Source: Platerodrilus igneus (lineage: Eukaryota > Arthropoda > Insecta > Coleoptera > Lycidae). From it: a stretch of DNA of 64,000 bases. The DNA is taken from assembly GCA_036346225.1 (NCBI GenBank), contig JARFIW010000831.1:3534001-3598000 (forward strand), given 5' to 3'. The notes under the pieces are model-generated. The model did not search any database and had not been told where the DNA came from. It was given only the letters and a program-made list of their open reading frames with translations. Positions 34,979-46,136 of the stretch are shown here, piece by piece (within the stretch, counting starts at the first letter, position 1; every line of letters starts with the position of its first letter). The translations under genes and the position numbers were made by a program.

Positions 34979-35650
34979 AATATCTAATTATCTGTGGTAA
35001 GCTATCTAAGCCTATGCATTAATTTTACTATCTACAAATATTATCTTTTATCGTTCAAGAATGTTGTGTTGACGTTTTATGTACCTTCTAAAATAAGTTA
35101 AATGTCCGTTGATGAAACATATGGCTGTGGAACAAAGAAGGATTGGCTCTTACAAATTAGAAGTTTGAGCTTAACAACCAAAATAATTAACGATGGTGTT
35201 CGTCTCAAAGTACCGTAAGAAGATCCTATAGTTCTGAACAAACCGTAAGCTCAACATTTAAGTATACGTTTCCTTTTCTTGTTGTAAATAGAAAAGCTTT
35301 CATGAAACGTTATATTGTGCATATTGAGGTTATGTTTAATTTAAATGTTTAATTAAATTTCTCTTAACTAATGTTAAGTATAACAAAGCGTATTTATGAT
35401 TTCATTTTATTTAGAACTTTTCACTAGAAATTGTGTCTAATTACAATAATAAATTTAGATTTTTGAATATCTTATCTGGTAGAGTTTGAGACAAATTCTA
35501 AAAATTATGAGAGTGTAGATATATAAACCCCTGAGATATAGTCTTTTGCAATCTACCGCAGCCACAAACGGTCGACGCTAGTCCCGCCAGAGTTTTTTTT
35601 AGAGTCCGTTGTACACCCTTTCCGACCTGTAAAAAGGAAGGGTGCAAACT

Positions 35651-38034
35651 TAAATAACATTAGCCAACAAATCTTACCATACATAGAAACACCCACGCAG
35701 AACTTAAATTATTAATTGACACCGGATCTTCAAAAACATTAATTAGACCCCCCGAACCGTACAAAAACATTATTTAAATTTTGTAGAAAGAGAACCCTTT
35801 AAAATCAAAACAGTCCATAAAAAAACATTACATCAATTTATAGCAAACATACCCCTAACGAAAACTTTTAACGTAAAAATGAAACATAAATTTTGCATTT
35901 TTTAATTTAACGGCAAATACGACGGATTAATAGGCTTGGATCTTCTAAGAAAGTTAGGATCAAACATCGATATAAAAAACCGCTTATTATGAACCAAACA
36001 CGGACAAATCCCCATTAAATTCCAAAACAGTAATATACGAATCGAACACAAGTACACATTCTCGAACCCAGGACAAAGAAACGAATAAAAATTCAAAAAA
36101 ACAAACGTAGGAATTATAAACCACATGTCATTCCAACCCGGAGTAGAAACATCCACAGCATTATTACAAATAAAAGATAGTTACGCCACTATAACAATTT
36201 TAAACTCAAATGACTACCCCATAGAACTATCATTGACAAATCCAATAGACATAGAAGAAGTATATTTTAACGAAATGGAAATCGACGAAGAATATGAAAA
36301 CGATTCACACCCTACGAGACATGACAGAATGTTAAAATAAAACTTAACTAATATCCGTTTTAATGAAAATATTAATAGCGAGTAAGAGAGAGCAATAAAA
36401 GAATTATATTTCTAATACCGAGATGTATTCCACTGTGAAGGAGTACCTTTAACCTTTACTAACACCGTCAAACACGATATAGAATTAACAGATAACAAGC
36501 CAATTTTTACCAAAGCATATATAGACTATCTCAAGCAAGTCAAGAAGAAGCAGATAGACAGGTAGCAGAACTGTTGAAGTAGGATATAATCCAACACTTA
36601 AACTCACCATGGAGCAGCCCCGTATTAATAGTACCAAAGAAATTGGACGCCTCAGGCAAACGTAAATATCGACTGGTTATAGACTACAGAAAACTTAACA
36701 AGAAAACGATAAACGACCATTACCCGTTACCCAATGTTATGCAAATTTTAGAAAAACTAGGAAAGTGTCAGTACTTTTTAACGTTAGACCTCGCCTCAGG
36801 ATATCACCAAGTAGAGGTGGACGAGAAGACACAACCAAAACAGCCTTAGTGCACCCCGAGGACATTACGAATACAAACGCATGCCGTTTGGATTACAGAA
36901 CGCACCCGCTACTTTTCAAAAAGTAATGGACAATATTCTAAGAGGCATACACAATGAAAAATGCCTATATTTAGACGACATTATCGTATATTCGATATCA
37001 CTAGTAGAACACATTGAAAGATTAATAGAAATTTTCGAAAGATTGAGAAAAGTACATTTTAAAGTTCAATTAGACAAAAACGATTTCTTGCAAAAAAAAA
37101 GTATCATTTTTAGGACACATAATAACCCCACAAAGAGTTATGCCAAACCCCGATAAAACGAACGCAGTATTAAATTACCCCCTACTCAAAACTAATAAAG
37201 AAATTAAAGGATTTTTAGGACTCAGTGGCTATTACCCAAAATTCCAAACAACTAACGAACTGTTTAAAAAAGGGAAATAAGATTGAACACACCCCAGAAT
37301 TTATTAAAGCCGTAGAGAAAATTAAATGCATAGTTACGAATCACTTTGTATTAGAATATCCAGAACTTTGGAAACCATTTATATTAACAACCCACGCATC
37401 GAACGTAGCACTAGGCGCAGTATTGAGCCAAGGAGAAGTAGGTAGCGATAAACCAATCAGCTACGCATCTAGAACACTAAACAAGACGGAACAAAAGTAC
37501 AGCACAATCGAGAAACAACTATTAGCAATAATTTGGGCAACGAAATATTTTAGACCATACCTTTATGGAAGAAAATTCTGTATATACACAGACCATAGAC
37601 CATTAGTATGGTTATGCAAACTTAAGGAACCAAATTCGAAATTACAAAGATGAAGAATTAGTTTAGAGGAATATGATAATGAAATCATATATAAAAAGGA
37701 AATTTATAACAACAACGCAGATGCACTAAGCAGGATCCAACTCAACGCAATAGAAACAGAGTCAATTATAGGTAACGTAGACAAAACAGAGATAAGAGAA
37801 GACCCAGAAGAAATAGACACTATTCACTCAACATAAAACGAAGAACCAAAAACCGCGATTAAAATTTTAAATGAAGTTATAGACTTAAAACCAAACCAAT
37901 TCATAATTAACGAAGTTTTAACCAACCCCAACCCAGTAAAATATACAAAAATAAATAACAAGAAAATATATCAAATTCAAATAACTAAAGAGCAGATAAT
38001 CAAATTTTAAAAGAATACACCCCAGAGAAGAAAC
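35651..38034 (+). pseudogene. Errantivirus-like pol: protease, reverse transcriptase, RNase H
   Basis: The protease site LLIDTGSSKTLI lies near 35707-35742. A linker (36125-36340) leads to RT. Conserved RT blocks are YRLVIDYRKLNKK near 36667, FLTLDLASGYHQVEV near 36777, RMPFGLQNAPATFQK near 36878 and the catalytic YLDDIIVYS near 36967. RNase H shows LTTHASNVALGAVLSQ near 37384 and YTDHRPLVWL near 37587. Frameshifts or stops occur near 36330, 36540, 36845, 37100, 37250 and 37653. The catalytic aspartates of RT are intact. Confidence 0.88.
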
Positions 38035-38047
38035 GTTTTTATTTTTA

Positions 38048-38382
38048 AATACTCCCTGTATGTTTGTTTAGTATTCTTCTTAATCTTCTTTTGGGATTAA
38101 ACCACTCATAGTTTTTAAAATTATCTCTATTAACGTTTCGATCCATAACCTAGGATCGTTTTCAAAATAATAAAAACTTCAAGTTTGACATTTATTTTTG
38201 CTTAGTGTACTCAAACCAAATATTTCAAACATCAATAAATCAAAGTCACCTTCAATTTATGTCATAAATGTCAAACTTGAAGTTTTTATTATTTTGAAAA
38301 CGATCCTAGGTTATGGATCGAAACGTTAATAGAGATAATTTTAAAAACTATGAGTGGTTTAATCCCAAAAAAAGATTAAGAA
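38048..38382. mobile_element. Fold-back element with ~115-bp inverted repeats
   Basis: The arms 38076-38190 and 38267-38380 are nearly perfect inverted copies (a shared stretch includes CGATCCATAACCTAGGATCG) around a loop of about 75 bp. The insert is flanked by an exact 13-bp direct repeat GTTTTTATTTTTA (38035-38047 and 38383-38395) and interrupts the integrase coding path. About 26 bases at the left end, starting AATACTCCCTGTATG, are outside the inverted repeat. No coding. Confidence 0.85.
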
Positions 38383-39150
38383 GTTTTTATTTTTATTTTA
38401 CCAACGAACATGTATACAAGAGATTCTCAGAATTATACATCAGACTATTTAATAATTCGGGCCTCGAAATTATTAGATGTATAAGAAATCAACATAAAGG
38501 CAAAACCAACCATTGTGGAATCAACGAGACCATAAAGCAACTCATAAGGAGAACTACGGATTTCATTAACAAATGCGAATTATGCGACAAAACGAAATAC
38601 GACAGAACACCCCTAAAAATACTCTGTGTTAACCAAAACTCCCGACAAACCTTTTCAAAAATTACATGCAGACACTCTAGTGGTAGAAGCACAAAACTTT
38701 TTAACAATTGTAGGTGCAATCACCAAAGTAAGCCAAGCGATACCCATCACTTACAAAAATAGCATCGACGCAACCCAAGGATTCCTACAATATTTTACAT
38801 TTTATGGCACACCCGAAACAATAACTTTAGATAATGGCAGCGAATTTAGAAATGAAATGATACAAAACATCATAGAACTCCATAAAATAAAAATTCATTT
38901 TATAACCGAAAATCACCCAGAATCAAATGGATTATTAGAACAGATCAGATTATTAAGATTAACTTATAAAAAAGAACACATCACTAATTTAATGTCATAG
39001 GCACTAATTGCTTACAACACAATCCACATCGACAAACTTTACAGCCCTCGAATTAACATTAGGATATTCAGATTCCCGTAACCCTTACGATATACATTAC
39101 AACAAAGAAGTATACCAACAGTACGCTAAAGACCATAAAGAAAAACTTTC
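38383..39150 (+). pseudogene. Errantivirus-like integrase
   Basis: After the fold-back insert, FTNEHVYKRFSELYI starts the integrase N-terminal region. The zinc motif includes HHxxx-like residues and CELC near 38575. The core follows in another frame at 38626-39000, with KLHADTLVV and ITLDNGSEF (second catalytic Asp) and ENHPESNGLLEQ (Glu region; the Arg usual after this Glu context is disturbed). A stop at 38998 and later frameshifts end the gene near 39150. Confidence 0.82.
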
Positions 39151-39281
39151 AAAGTAAAAGACACAAAACGGCCCCCAGAAATTTAGGCCCGTTCAAAATC
39201 AAAAAGATATCAGACAAAAACGTAGCCGTTGCAGACAACGGAAAAAAGTAAATTATATTTATTTGAAAAACCTAAGACACC

Positions 39282-41345
39282 ATGTGTAATTTCAGATGGA
39301 CAGCCATCACCTTTGCCGTCAACCTCCACCCAGGTAGAACGGACAACGACATATTAGTTGAAGACATTAAGAACAACCCCGGTATACTGCCAGTAAAATT
39401 GGGAAATATGCAAAACACGATAGACTCTTGGACATTCGCACAGAAATTCGATTTAACAGAATTAAAACAAGAGTTTCACAAAATTAGAGACAACTATTAC
39501 AGACTGAAACAATCAATGGACACAGCCAAATTCGGAAAAGAATATGTAATAGAAATGCTTAACTACATTACATGTGATTTTCCAATGCTCCACCCGAAGG
39601 TACTACATTGGCCAGGAAGCGAGTTTTTTTTACCTGGAAAATTTTGAATTTTGCCGAATCCTTGCTGTTCCAAGCAAGGTAGGGATCTTTAACGTGCGTG
39701 ACAACACTCACACACGGGACCTCCATTTTACCTCTCATCCGAACGAGGGTGCATTTTTGCGAAAAATGCTCGCCTAACATTTTTCAAGCGGACCGTGTCG
39801 GGATTCGAACCCGGGACCTAGGGCGTAGTAGTCACACACATACCACTACGCCACGGAGCCGCCTAATGCTTAATTACAACAGTATAATAGAAAACATTTA
39901 AAAAATATAGAAGATAAATTTAATAGGTTAATACCAACAAGGTCAAATCACAAGACGGAAAAGAGGACATCAACGGAATAGGTAATATTGTAAAAGTAAT
40001 CACCGGCAATCTAGACAATCAAGACGCTGAACGATATGACAACGCAATACAACAACTAATTGAAAACCAAACTGACATAAAGATCATTGTTAGAAATCAA
40101 ATATCCCAACCCAGTCAACTATAATAAAATTTAATGATACGTTAAGAAAGCTAGTAAAAAAACCAAGATAGTATAGCCAATAGAATACAAACCCTTAAAA
40201 GTAACATGCAAACCACAATGTTAGGAATGCGACATTTAATCACATTGAGCACGATATTTACTCAAATAATATCAACTCTTACTGTAATCCAACAAATTTG
40301 TAACATTCGCAAAACTAAACACATTACACTCTAGCATTATAAAACCAATTGACTTGTTAAATAAATTATCAAGAATTAGATCATTTATAACTAACAGTAA
40401 ACTACCTTTTGAAATAGTAGAATCAAACATACTCATATTTGAAAAAATAGCCATAGTGAAAGGTTATGTAAGGAATAACGAAATCACATTTTAAATAGAA
40501 ATCCCCATAGTAGAAAGTAACACTTATAATTATTATCACTTATTTGCTTTCTCCATGAAAGTTAGTAGCAGGTATCAAATTATTATCACTAAAACCAAGT
40601 TCCTGATCCTAAATGAATTTAGGTATGGCTACACGAACGAAAAATGCAAAGAAGTAGCACCAAGCCAATATTTATGCCAATCACTAGCGACAACAGCTAT
40701 TCAAGCAAATAGCCCTTGTGAAGTACAATTATTAAGATTCTCAAATCAATACAACAATTGTGAAGCAAAACCAGTACAAATCACCAACATGAAAATTCAA
40801 AAAGTGACGTAAAACAAATGGATTGCTGTGTTCCCACAGGAAGTAATAGCAACCGCCCATTGCAACCAAGACGAAAACAATTTAGCATTAACTGGAAGAA
40901 AAGTAGTCACCATTAAAGAATATTGCTATCTAAAATTGAAAAACAAAATTATTTGAGTATACCAAGACCCAACGGTACCACAGAAATTCGCAAATCTACT
41001 GGAACTACAGTTTAAGATTACACAACCCGAAGACGACGAAATCATCAAGAAACCAATGCAACTAGAGCACCTAGACCTAGATGATCTCAACCAAGCCATA
41101 AAGGTAATGGACAATTACAAAGAACACTTAAGTGAGTTAAAAGTGCCAAAATTATATTATGATAACATAAGTGTTTGGACAATTTTATTCATCAGTTTAA
41201 CCATTCTATTAACTATGTATTTATTGTACAAAATGTATCTTAGATATAAGAATAAAGATACGAAGTTTAGTCATAAGAAACATGCAACAAAGCTAAATAA
41301 AGAAACAGTAAATGTACCCTTAGGGACAATCAATTTTGAAAATTA
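39282..41345 (+). pseudogene. Errantivirus-like envelope gene, degraded
   Basis: This is the third reading-frame region, downstream of integrase. The N-terminal piece (39282-39567) has an ILPVKLGNM-type start as in insect errantivirus envelopes. Central pieces (40100-40930) are split by stops. A C-terminal piece (41056-41345) carries a membrane segment (about residues 36-58 of that piece, including ILFISLTILLTMYLLY) and a short basic tail. A SINE at 39568-39864 interrupts it. Envelope would permit virion budding and infection; this copy is clearly dead. Confidence 0.75.
39568..39864 (-). mobile_element. tRNA-derived SINE in env
   Basis: On the minus strand the head GGCGGCTCCGTGGCGTAGTGG carries an RNA polymerase III A box. 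A B box, GGGTTCGAATCCC, follows about 40 bases on, and then comes a unique body with TTAAAGATCCCTACCTTGC. It is flanked by 14-bp near-identical direct repeats, AATGCTTAACTACA (39554-39567) and AATGCTTAATTACA (39865-39878), the signature of LINE-assisted insertion. There is no poly(A) tail. It is not a functional tRNA gene. Confidence 0.88.
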
Positions 41346-41379
41346 AGCAAAACCCTTAATTTTCATCTACGTCGGGAGG

Positions 41380-41920
41380 AGTTACATATCCCCAAATCAA
41401 ATATAGGTATAATTAAATGGAATTATTGAATCATAGTTAACTTGCAACATTGTATAATTTAAGGATAGATAATAAAAGGCTAATAGAAGTCACAGACAGA
41501 AGACGTGAGAACGAATGTAAATACATTGTATTCCAGAAGTAACTTGACTCTGCAGGTGCAGGTCACAATAGACAGTAAGAAACTTATTGTTAGAATTAAG
41601 ATTGTTACTTTGTATTAATGAATAAAGAAATAAGCAGACATGAGCTTTGCAGACCCCACAAGAAATGTATGGGGCAGGGACAACATAAATACCCTGGAGA
41701 GCCTAAGGAGGACAGTCAGTCTTGAGCCTCACAACTTTAGCATTGTTGGTTGTTCAGGCTACTCGCCCTAATTTAGTTCATTTAAATATAATTTCAACTT
41801 AGAATAATTTTGATACAGTACTTGCAAATTCAACTTCAATTTGCAATTTCTGTATATTGTTAGAAGAGTTTTGGAAGAAAACTTTTTAAAAAGGCAGCTT
41901 CCACGACCCAAAACCTAACT
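41380..41920 (+). repeat. Errantivirus-like 3' LTR (541 bp)
   Basis: Direct repeat of 31620-32169, preceded by the purine run TCGGGAGG and followed by the target duplication CGCG (41921-41924). Confidence 0.92.
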
Positions 41921-42121
41921 CGCGTTTTGCCGCAACGACAACCAGCGTGAGCTTCTGTAGCGCTTCTGACCTGTGGCTATGGTCGTATGTGAAACTATTC
42001 ATACATCCCCTGCTTTAGACATCAGTAGCGCTTCTGAAGCACCACAGTAGTGCTGCTAAGTGATTCCGTGTCAATAGGCCCTTATCCACGTTAACCCAAA
42101 AATTTGTTAATTTTTTATTAA

Positions 42122-42548
42122 AAACCGACCACAGAACTATCACCACGCCTATGGAATTTTTTTATTGTTTATACATCTTCATGGATTTTTATTTTTTCTT
42201 TATTTTATGACTACAAACAGGAATTTTGACTATTGACAATTCTTCGACTTTGGTTAAAGTTTTGTTTTTAACTTGCCTATCTGCTCAAAATTCTTTACCT
42301 ACTGGCCGGGTCGCCACTAATTTAAAGGCTATTTTAAATCAGAATATTCTTTAAATTTCTAAAACAGGAATTGATTAAAGCATGCGCAAAACTACAATTT
42401 CCAACGCACTCCTGTAATTTATTATACATATTTTTCGTAATTTTCAACGTTAAGTTTACTCCTTTCAACGTCGATTGTGACTGTTTGTAGTAGAACGATT
42501 AATGTCAAGACACCGAGCCATTTTCCTTGTTATGAAGCTGTGATGAAA
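42122..42548. repeat. LTR-like dispersed repeat, copy 1
   Basis: About 420 bp matches 53191-53583 in direct orientation (shared stretches such as GACCACAGAACTATCACCACG and TTCGACTTTGGTTAAAGTTT), roughly 85-90% by eye. It lies about 150 bp upstream of a gag start, so it may be the body of a 5' LTR; the exact ends were not resolved. Confidence 0.65.
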
Positions 42549-42694
42549 TGAAAGGAGGAGTCTGCGACTGTTTTCTTTCAATTATTATGTTACTGATCGT
42601 CACTGTCATATTATATAAGCTTGTCTTTTAGTTTAATAAAACCCATATTTGCGGGTTTATATTTACTACAATTTATTAAACTAAAAGAGAACGA

Positions 42695-42990
42695 ATGGAC
42701 AAATATATAAGGCCCGAACGATTTGACGGAGATCCTAAATCTAGGGTAGATTCTTCGTTGGAATGGTTACACTGGAAATATACTTTCGAGAGCTTTCTTA
42801 AAGCTACCGCTACAATTGAACAACCCCTGCCCGATGAAACGAGCGTTGTCATGTTGCAAGGTCATTGGCGCGAGGCTGTCTCTACTCGACAAACTCGACG
42901 TCGGATATGTTTTGAATAAAATCGTCGACGAAAATCGTGCACGCGTTGATTTCCGTTTGGTTTCGTATTTGCTAATTATCCGTCATTCAA
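42695..42990 (+). pseudogene. Start of an LTR-retrotransposon gag
   Basis: The ATG at 42695 opens a frame of 74 codons (MDKYIRPERFDGDPKS..., LEWLHWKYTFESFL), a pattern I associate with the N-terminus of Gypsy-type gag proteins (RPERF...W.HW..TFE.FL). A frameshift near 42870 passes into LDKLDVGYVLNKIV, and similarity is lost after about 42990. The remainder of the element is absent, so this is a 5' fragment following the LTR-like repeat at 42122. Confidence 0.6.
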
Positions 42991-45900
42991 GTTATTAAAT
43001 TCAAAATTATGGCACTATTAAACATTTGGTACATGCTGGAGTCCCTAAATTCCATTTTATATATGATTTCTGTACTGTTTCAAATATAGAAGGTTTTGTA
43101 ATTTTTGGGACAATTTTAATGTCACAATAGATATTCTACTAAAACCGTGTGCAGTTGATTTTATCTAATAGAAGTTTTTGTATGTTTGTTTTATTTTGGT
43201 GACGTGCAAGTGTCACAAATAGAAATCTATTCGTGTTGCTAGTACTGATGACAAAAACAGAAAAACAAACTGTTTACCAGCTTAAATAAGCACTAGTCTC
43301 CGTAAAATAGCATTTACCTCAACCGGTTTGACCAAAGCTGATTTTGACAAAATTTATTTTACCCAAACGGGTTTTATTAAAACCGGTTTTATAAAACAGG
43401 TTTTACCATGACTGCTTTTATAAAACAGTCTTTTACCATAATCTTGATAAAATTTGACAGCTATAGATCAAGAAATAAGTGCTCGAGATACATGTCATTT
43501 TAATTGGATAAGAACGCCCATAATGATAGGAAGAATCTTAAGGGATTTATTGGTTTTTCCGAGAATAAATTCTGATAAGAATTTAAAACACAAGCTAATT
43601 GGTAGATTGTGGAATTTTTCAAATGCATGATTGTTTGAAATATATCGTAAACAACTTTATTTTTATTGAATTCTGGTCAACACCTGATATGAAGGCGGGG
43701 GAACAATTTGATAAAGGCAAATAAGTGTTCTTCCCATGATTTTTATAATAAACTCATTCTAATTGGATAGAGGTGTGATTTCGAATGTGGTTTAAATTGA
43801 TAGATGGATTTGAAGTGTCGATGGGTGTTGATTCTAAACGCGATGTTACAGTGTTCTAAAAATATAGAACAAGAAAATTTCAGGAAATAATTAAATAATT
43901 GAAGCGATTAGCAATTAAAAGGATGAAATTTACGTATCGCTATTGAAGTCGACTTTGCATTAGTCAGAGCGCTTGACGGATGAAATCTTTTGCTATGAAC
44001 TGAACAATTTTTATTGGTTTGGAACTGGGTGTGCCTTTGCGGGTTTTAATACATTGATAGAATAAAATTTTTTAAAAATATGGTTATTTTTAATGGAATT
44101 GAACTATATATAGGGCTGTATTTACTTTGAAATGATTCTTATTGATGTATTTCTGCGAATGAATGTAGCAATTTAAAATACGGTACTCAATAAAATTTAG
44201 TGCAAGTACAAACGTTACAATTAAAAGTGTTTAGTTTGATTTTCGACGATTTTAAAAATCATAAGTAGATTTGTATATTTGAATTTGGGCAAGTAATGGC
44301 GTTGTTTTAAGTTTTTGATTGTCTCAATTAATACTTCAATTATTACTTTAATTAATACTTTTAATACTACTGCAAATATTAACTTAAATATTAGTGAAAC
44401 TTCTAGTCCTCGATCAGGTTCAAGGTTTATTCATATTCAAGTAAATCCTGCTTGGTCTGCTTCTGCTGCAATTGAATTAGTTGAAAATTGGTTTTTGACA
44501 AAGACCCGGTGATGGTCTTGTGTAATTTGTTTCCGCGCCGGGAATATAACAAATTTTATTCGAGAATCAATCTTTGTGACATAAGTTGGCGTTCAAAGTT
44601 TTAAAAGCATGTGAAACTGTTGGGTTTGGAATTAATTCAAGGCTTCTGAAAGTAAGATCAGATTAGCTTTTAAGCTGTGTGTTTTTTTTTGTAAAGGTGT
44701 AACGTATTTTTTTTCTAGTTACATTTCGTTCAATAAAATAAAAATAAAACAGCTATAATTTAAAATATTTAATTTGTGAATTACCGTCCAATAGAAATTA
44801 ATGTATAAAATTCATAATAACACATAGATTCTTTTACGTTTATGCTCTAAAGTTCGTTACTAAGCACTGTCAAGTTGTCAATTGGCACTTCATTATCAGC
44901 GTTCGAAAGGGCAGGCTGCTTTGCAGGATAAGTGAAGTCGAGACGGCCGTGTGTAAGCACGTGGTTTCTAACTAAGTTAGAAAAAAGTAAAGAATTGATA
45001 AATTCTTGGTGTCTGGAGGTCGAGCCTAACAGCGGTTGCGTGAGTATGATTTTCGATAAGCTTCGCTCCGAGCAGTTCAGTTGATCCCTACAGGCCTAAG
45101 AAGATGGAAGCCCCTTTGGACATCATTTAGACAGTTGGTATATATTAATTAAATAGATTATACTAATATTTTTCATCTTAGTGCAATATCTTAAGGACAT
45201 ATCTTGTATAATATCTCCGATAGTAACTTAAAACAATTTCTTAAGGCAATATTTTAAAGCAAGAATATATGGTTTCGTCCTATTTAATATAACATGCAGT
45301 AACGTAGAAGGTGATTTCACATGTGTTCCGTATATTTCAACCTTACCGATGAATAACATCAAACAAGGATATTATGGTTGGTTTTATAATATAGTCGTTG
45401 TATTCCAAACAACTTTGATGCTTATGAAAATTTCCGACAGCTGAGGTCAAGATCCAGTATTTTTAGTTCAGAGCAGTTTCGTAGCAGAGTGTTCTTTAGG
45501 ATTTCATAACTTTAAAAATACAGTAAATTACTATAAATTATCTAACATTAAATATTTGAGTAACGTAAAAAGAAAATAGTTTTTGAGGAATCAGCGAATT
45601 AAATAATATGTCGATTGCTTGTCAGAATGTTTGCACATGTACGCAAATAGTATATTTAATAAAGTTGTGAATGACATCCTATGTCAGATATAAAAAAACA
45701 TAGATGCAGTTTTCCTATCTAGACGTCATACGCTGTCTTAATTTAATTTAAAATATGTTTAAAGATTTTGAGGTCATGAACTTGCACTTTCATCGACATA
45801 TGAAATTTGCGTACTTATTGTTGAATAAAAATAAATTAGAATAATTACATTCTACAATGTCTGCACTTTGATAATTAAATTATATTGTGAAGATCAAGGA

Positions 45901-46093
45901 AGTACTTCGCTGATCGAAAGAAATTTATGTATTATGAATAACTTAGAAGTTCTACGTCAATCAAATTAAATTTTATAGAAAAGATCCATTCAGAGATCTT
46001 CTTAATTTTGAATGCAAAACTTCACTAGTCTATTTCTGTTCTAGAAAAGTATTATGAGAAAATTTTATAAAGATACAAACTTAAATATTGTAG
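42991..46093. other. Non-coding, AT-rich
   Basis: No supported gene. Imperfect short repeats of the type TTTTATAAAACAG/AAACCGGTTTTA lie at about 43320-43440. A G+C-richer patch at 44860-45110 has no recognised feature. Confidence 0.5.

Positions 46094-46133
<40 letters not shown>
46094..46133. repeat. (TA)n microsatellite
   Basis: About 20 uninterrupted TA units. Confidence 0.95.

Positions 46134-46136
<3 letters not shown>

Larger units (their letters stand above)
34303..35646. mobile_element. Solo LTR between gag and pol
   Basis: It runs TGTAACATGTC...AAGGGTGCA and is flanked by AACT at 34299-34302 and 35647-35650. It separates the gag end from the protease. It contains a (TC)n run, a minisatellite and no convincing gene. 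A TATATAA box near 35519-35525 suggests plus orientation. A 4-bp duplication with TG...CA ends fits a solo LTR of a Gypsy-class element unrelated in sequence to the one at 4948-6409. Confidence 0.75.
31620..41920 (+). mobile_element. Errantivirus-like (Gypsy/17.6-group) env-bearing LTR retrotransposon, inactive
   Basis: LTRs of 550 and 541 bp begin AGTTACATATC and end CCTAACT, the AGT...ACT type of errantiviruses. The target duplication CGCG is at 31616-31619 and 41921-41924. Between them, in order, are gag, protease, RT, RNase H, integrase and a third open-frame region with a C-terminal membrane segment (env). By eye the LTRs differ by a few percent. All genes contain stops or frameshifts, and three later insertions sit inside it. 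Confidence 0.9.

Noticed and set aside
34731..35000. A repetitive protein gene
   Set aside because: The frame exists only because the minisatellite unit is free of stops, and it lies inside a solo LTR.
39780..39864. A tRNA gene on the minus strand
   Set aside because: It has A and B boxes, but the acceptor stem does not close and it continues into a SINE body flanked by a 14-bp duplication.
44315..44512. A small plus-strand gene
   Set aside because: Asn/Thr-rich low-complexity start in AT-rich DNA with no recognised homology.
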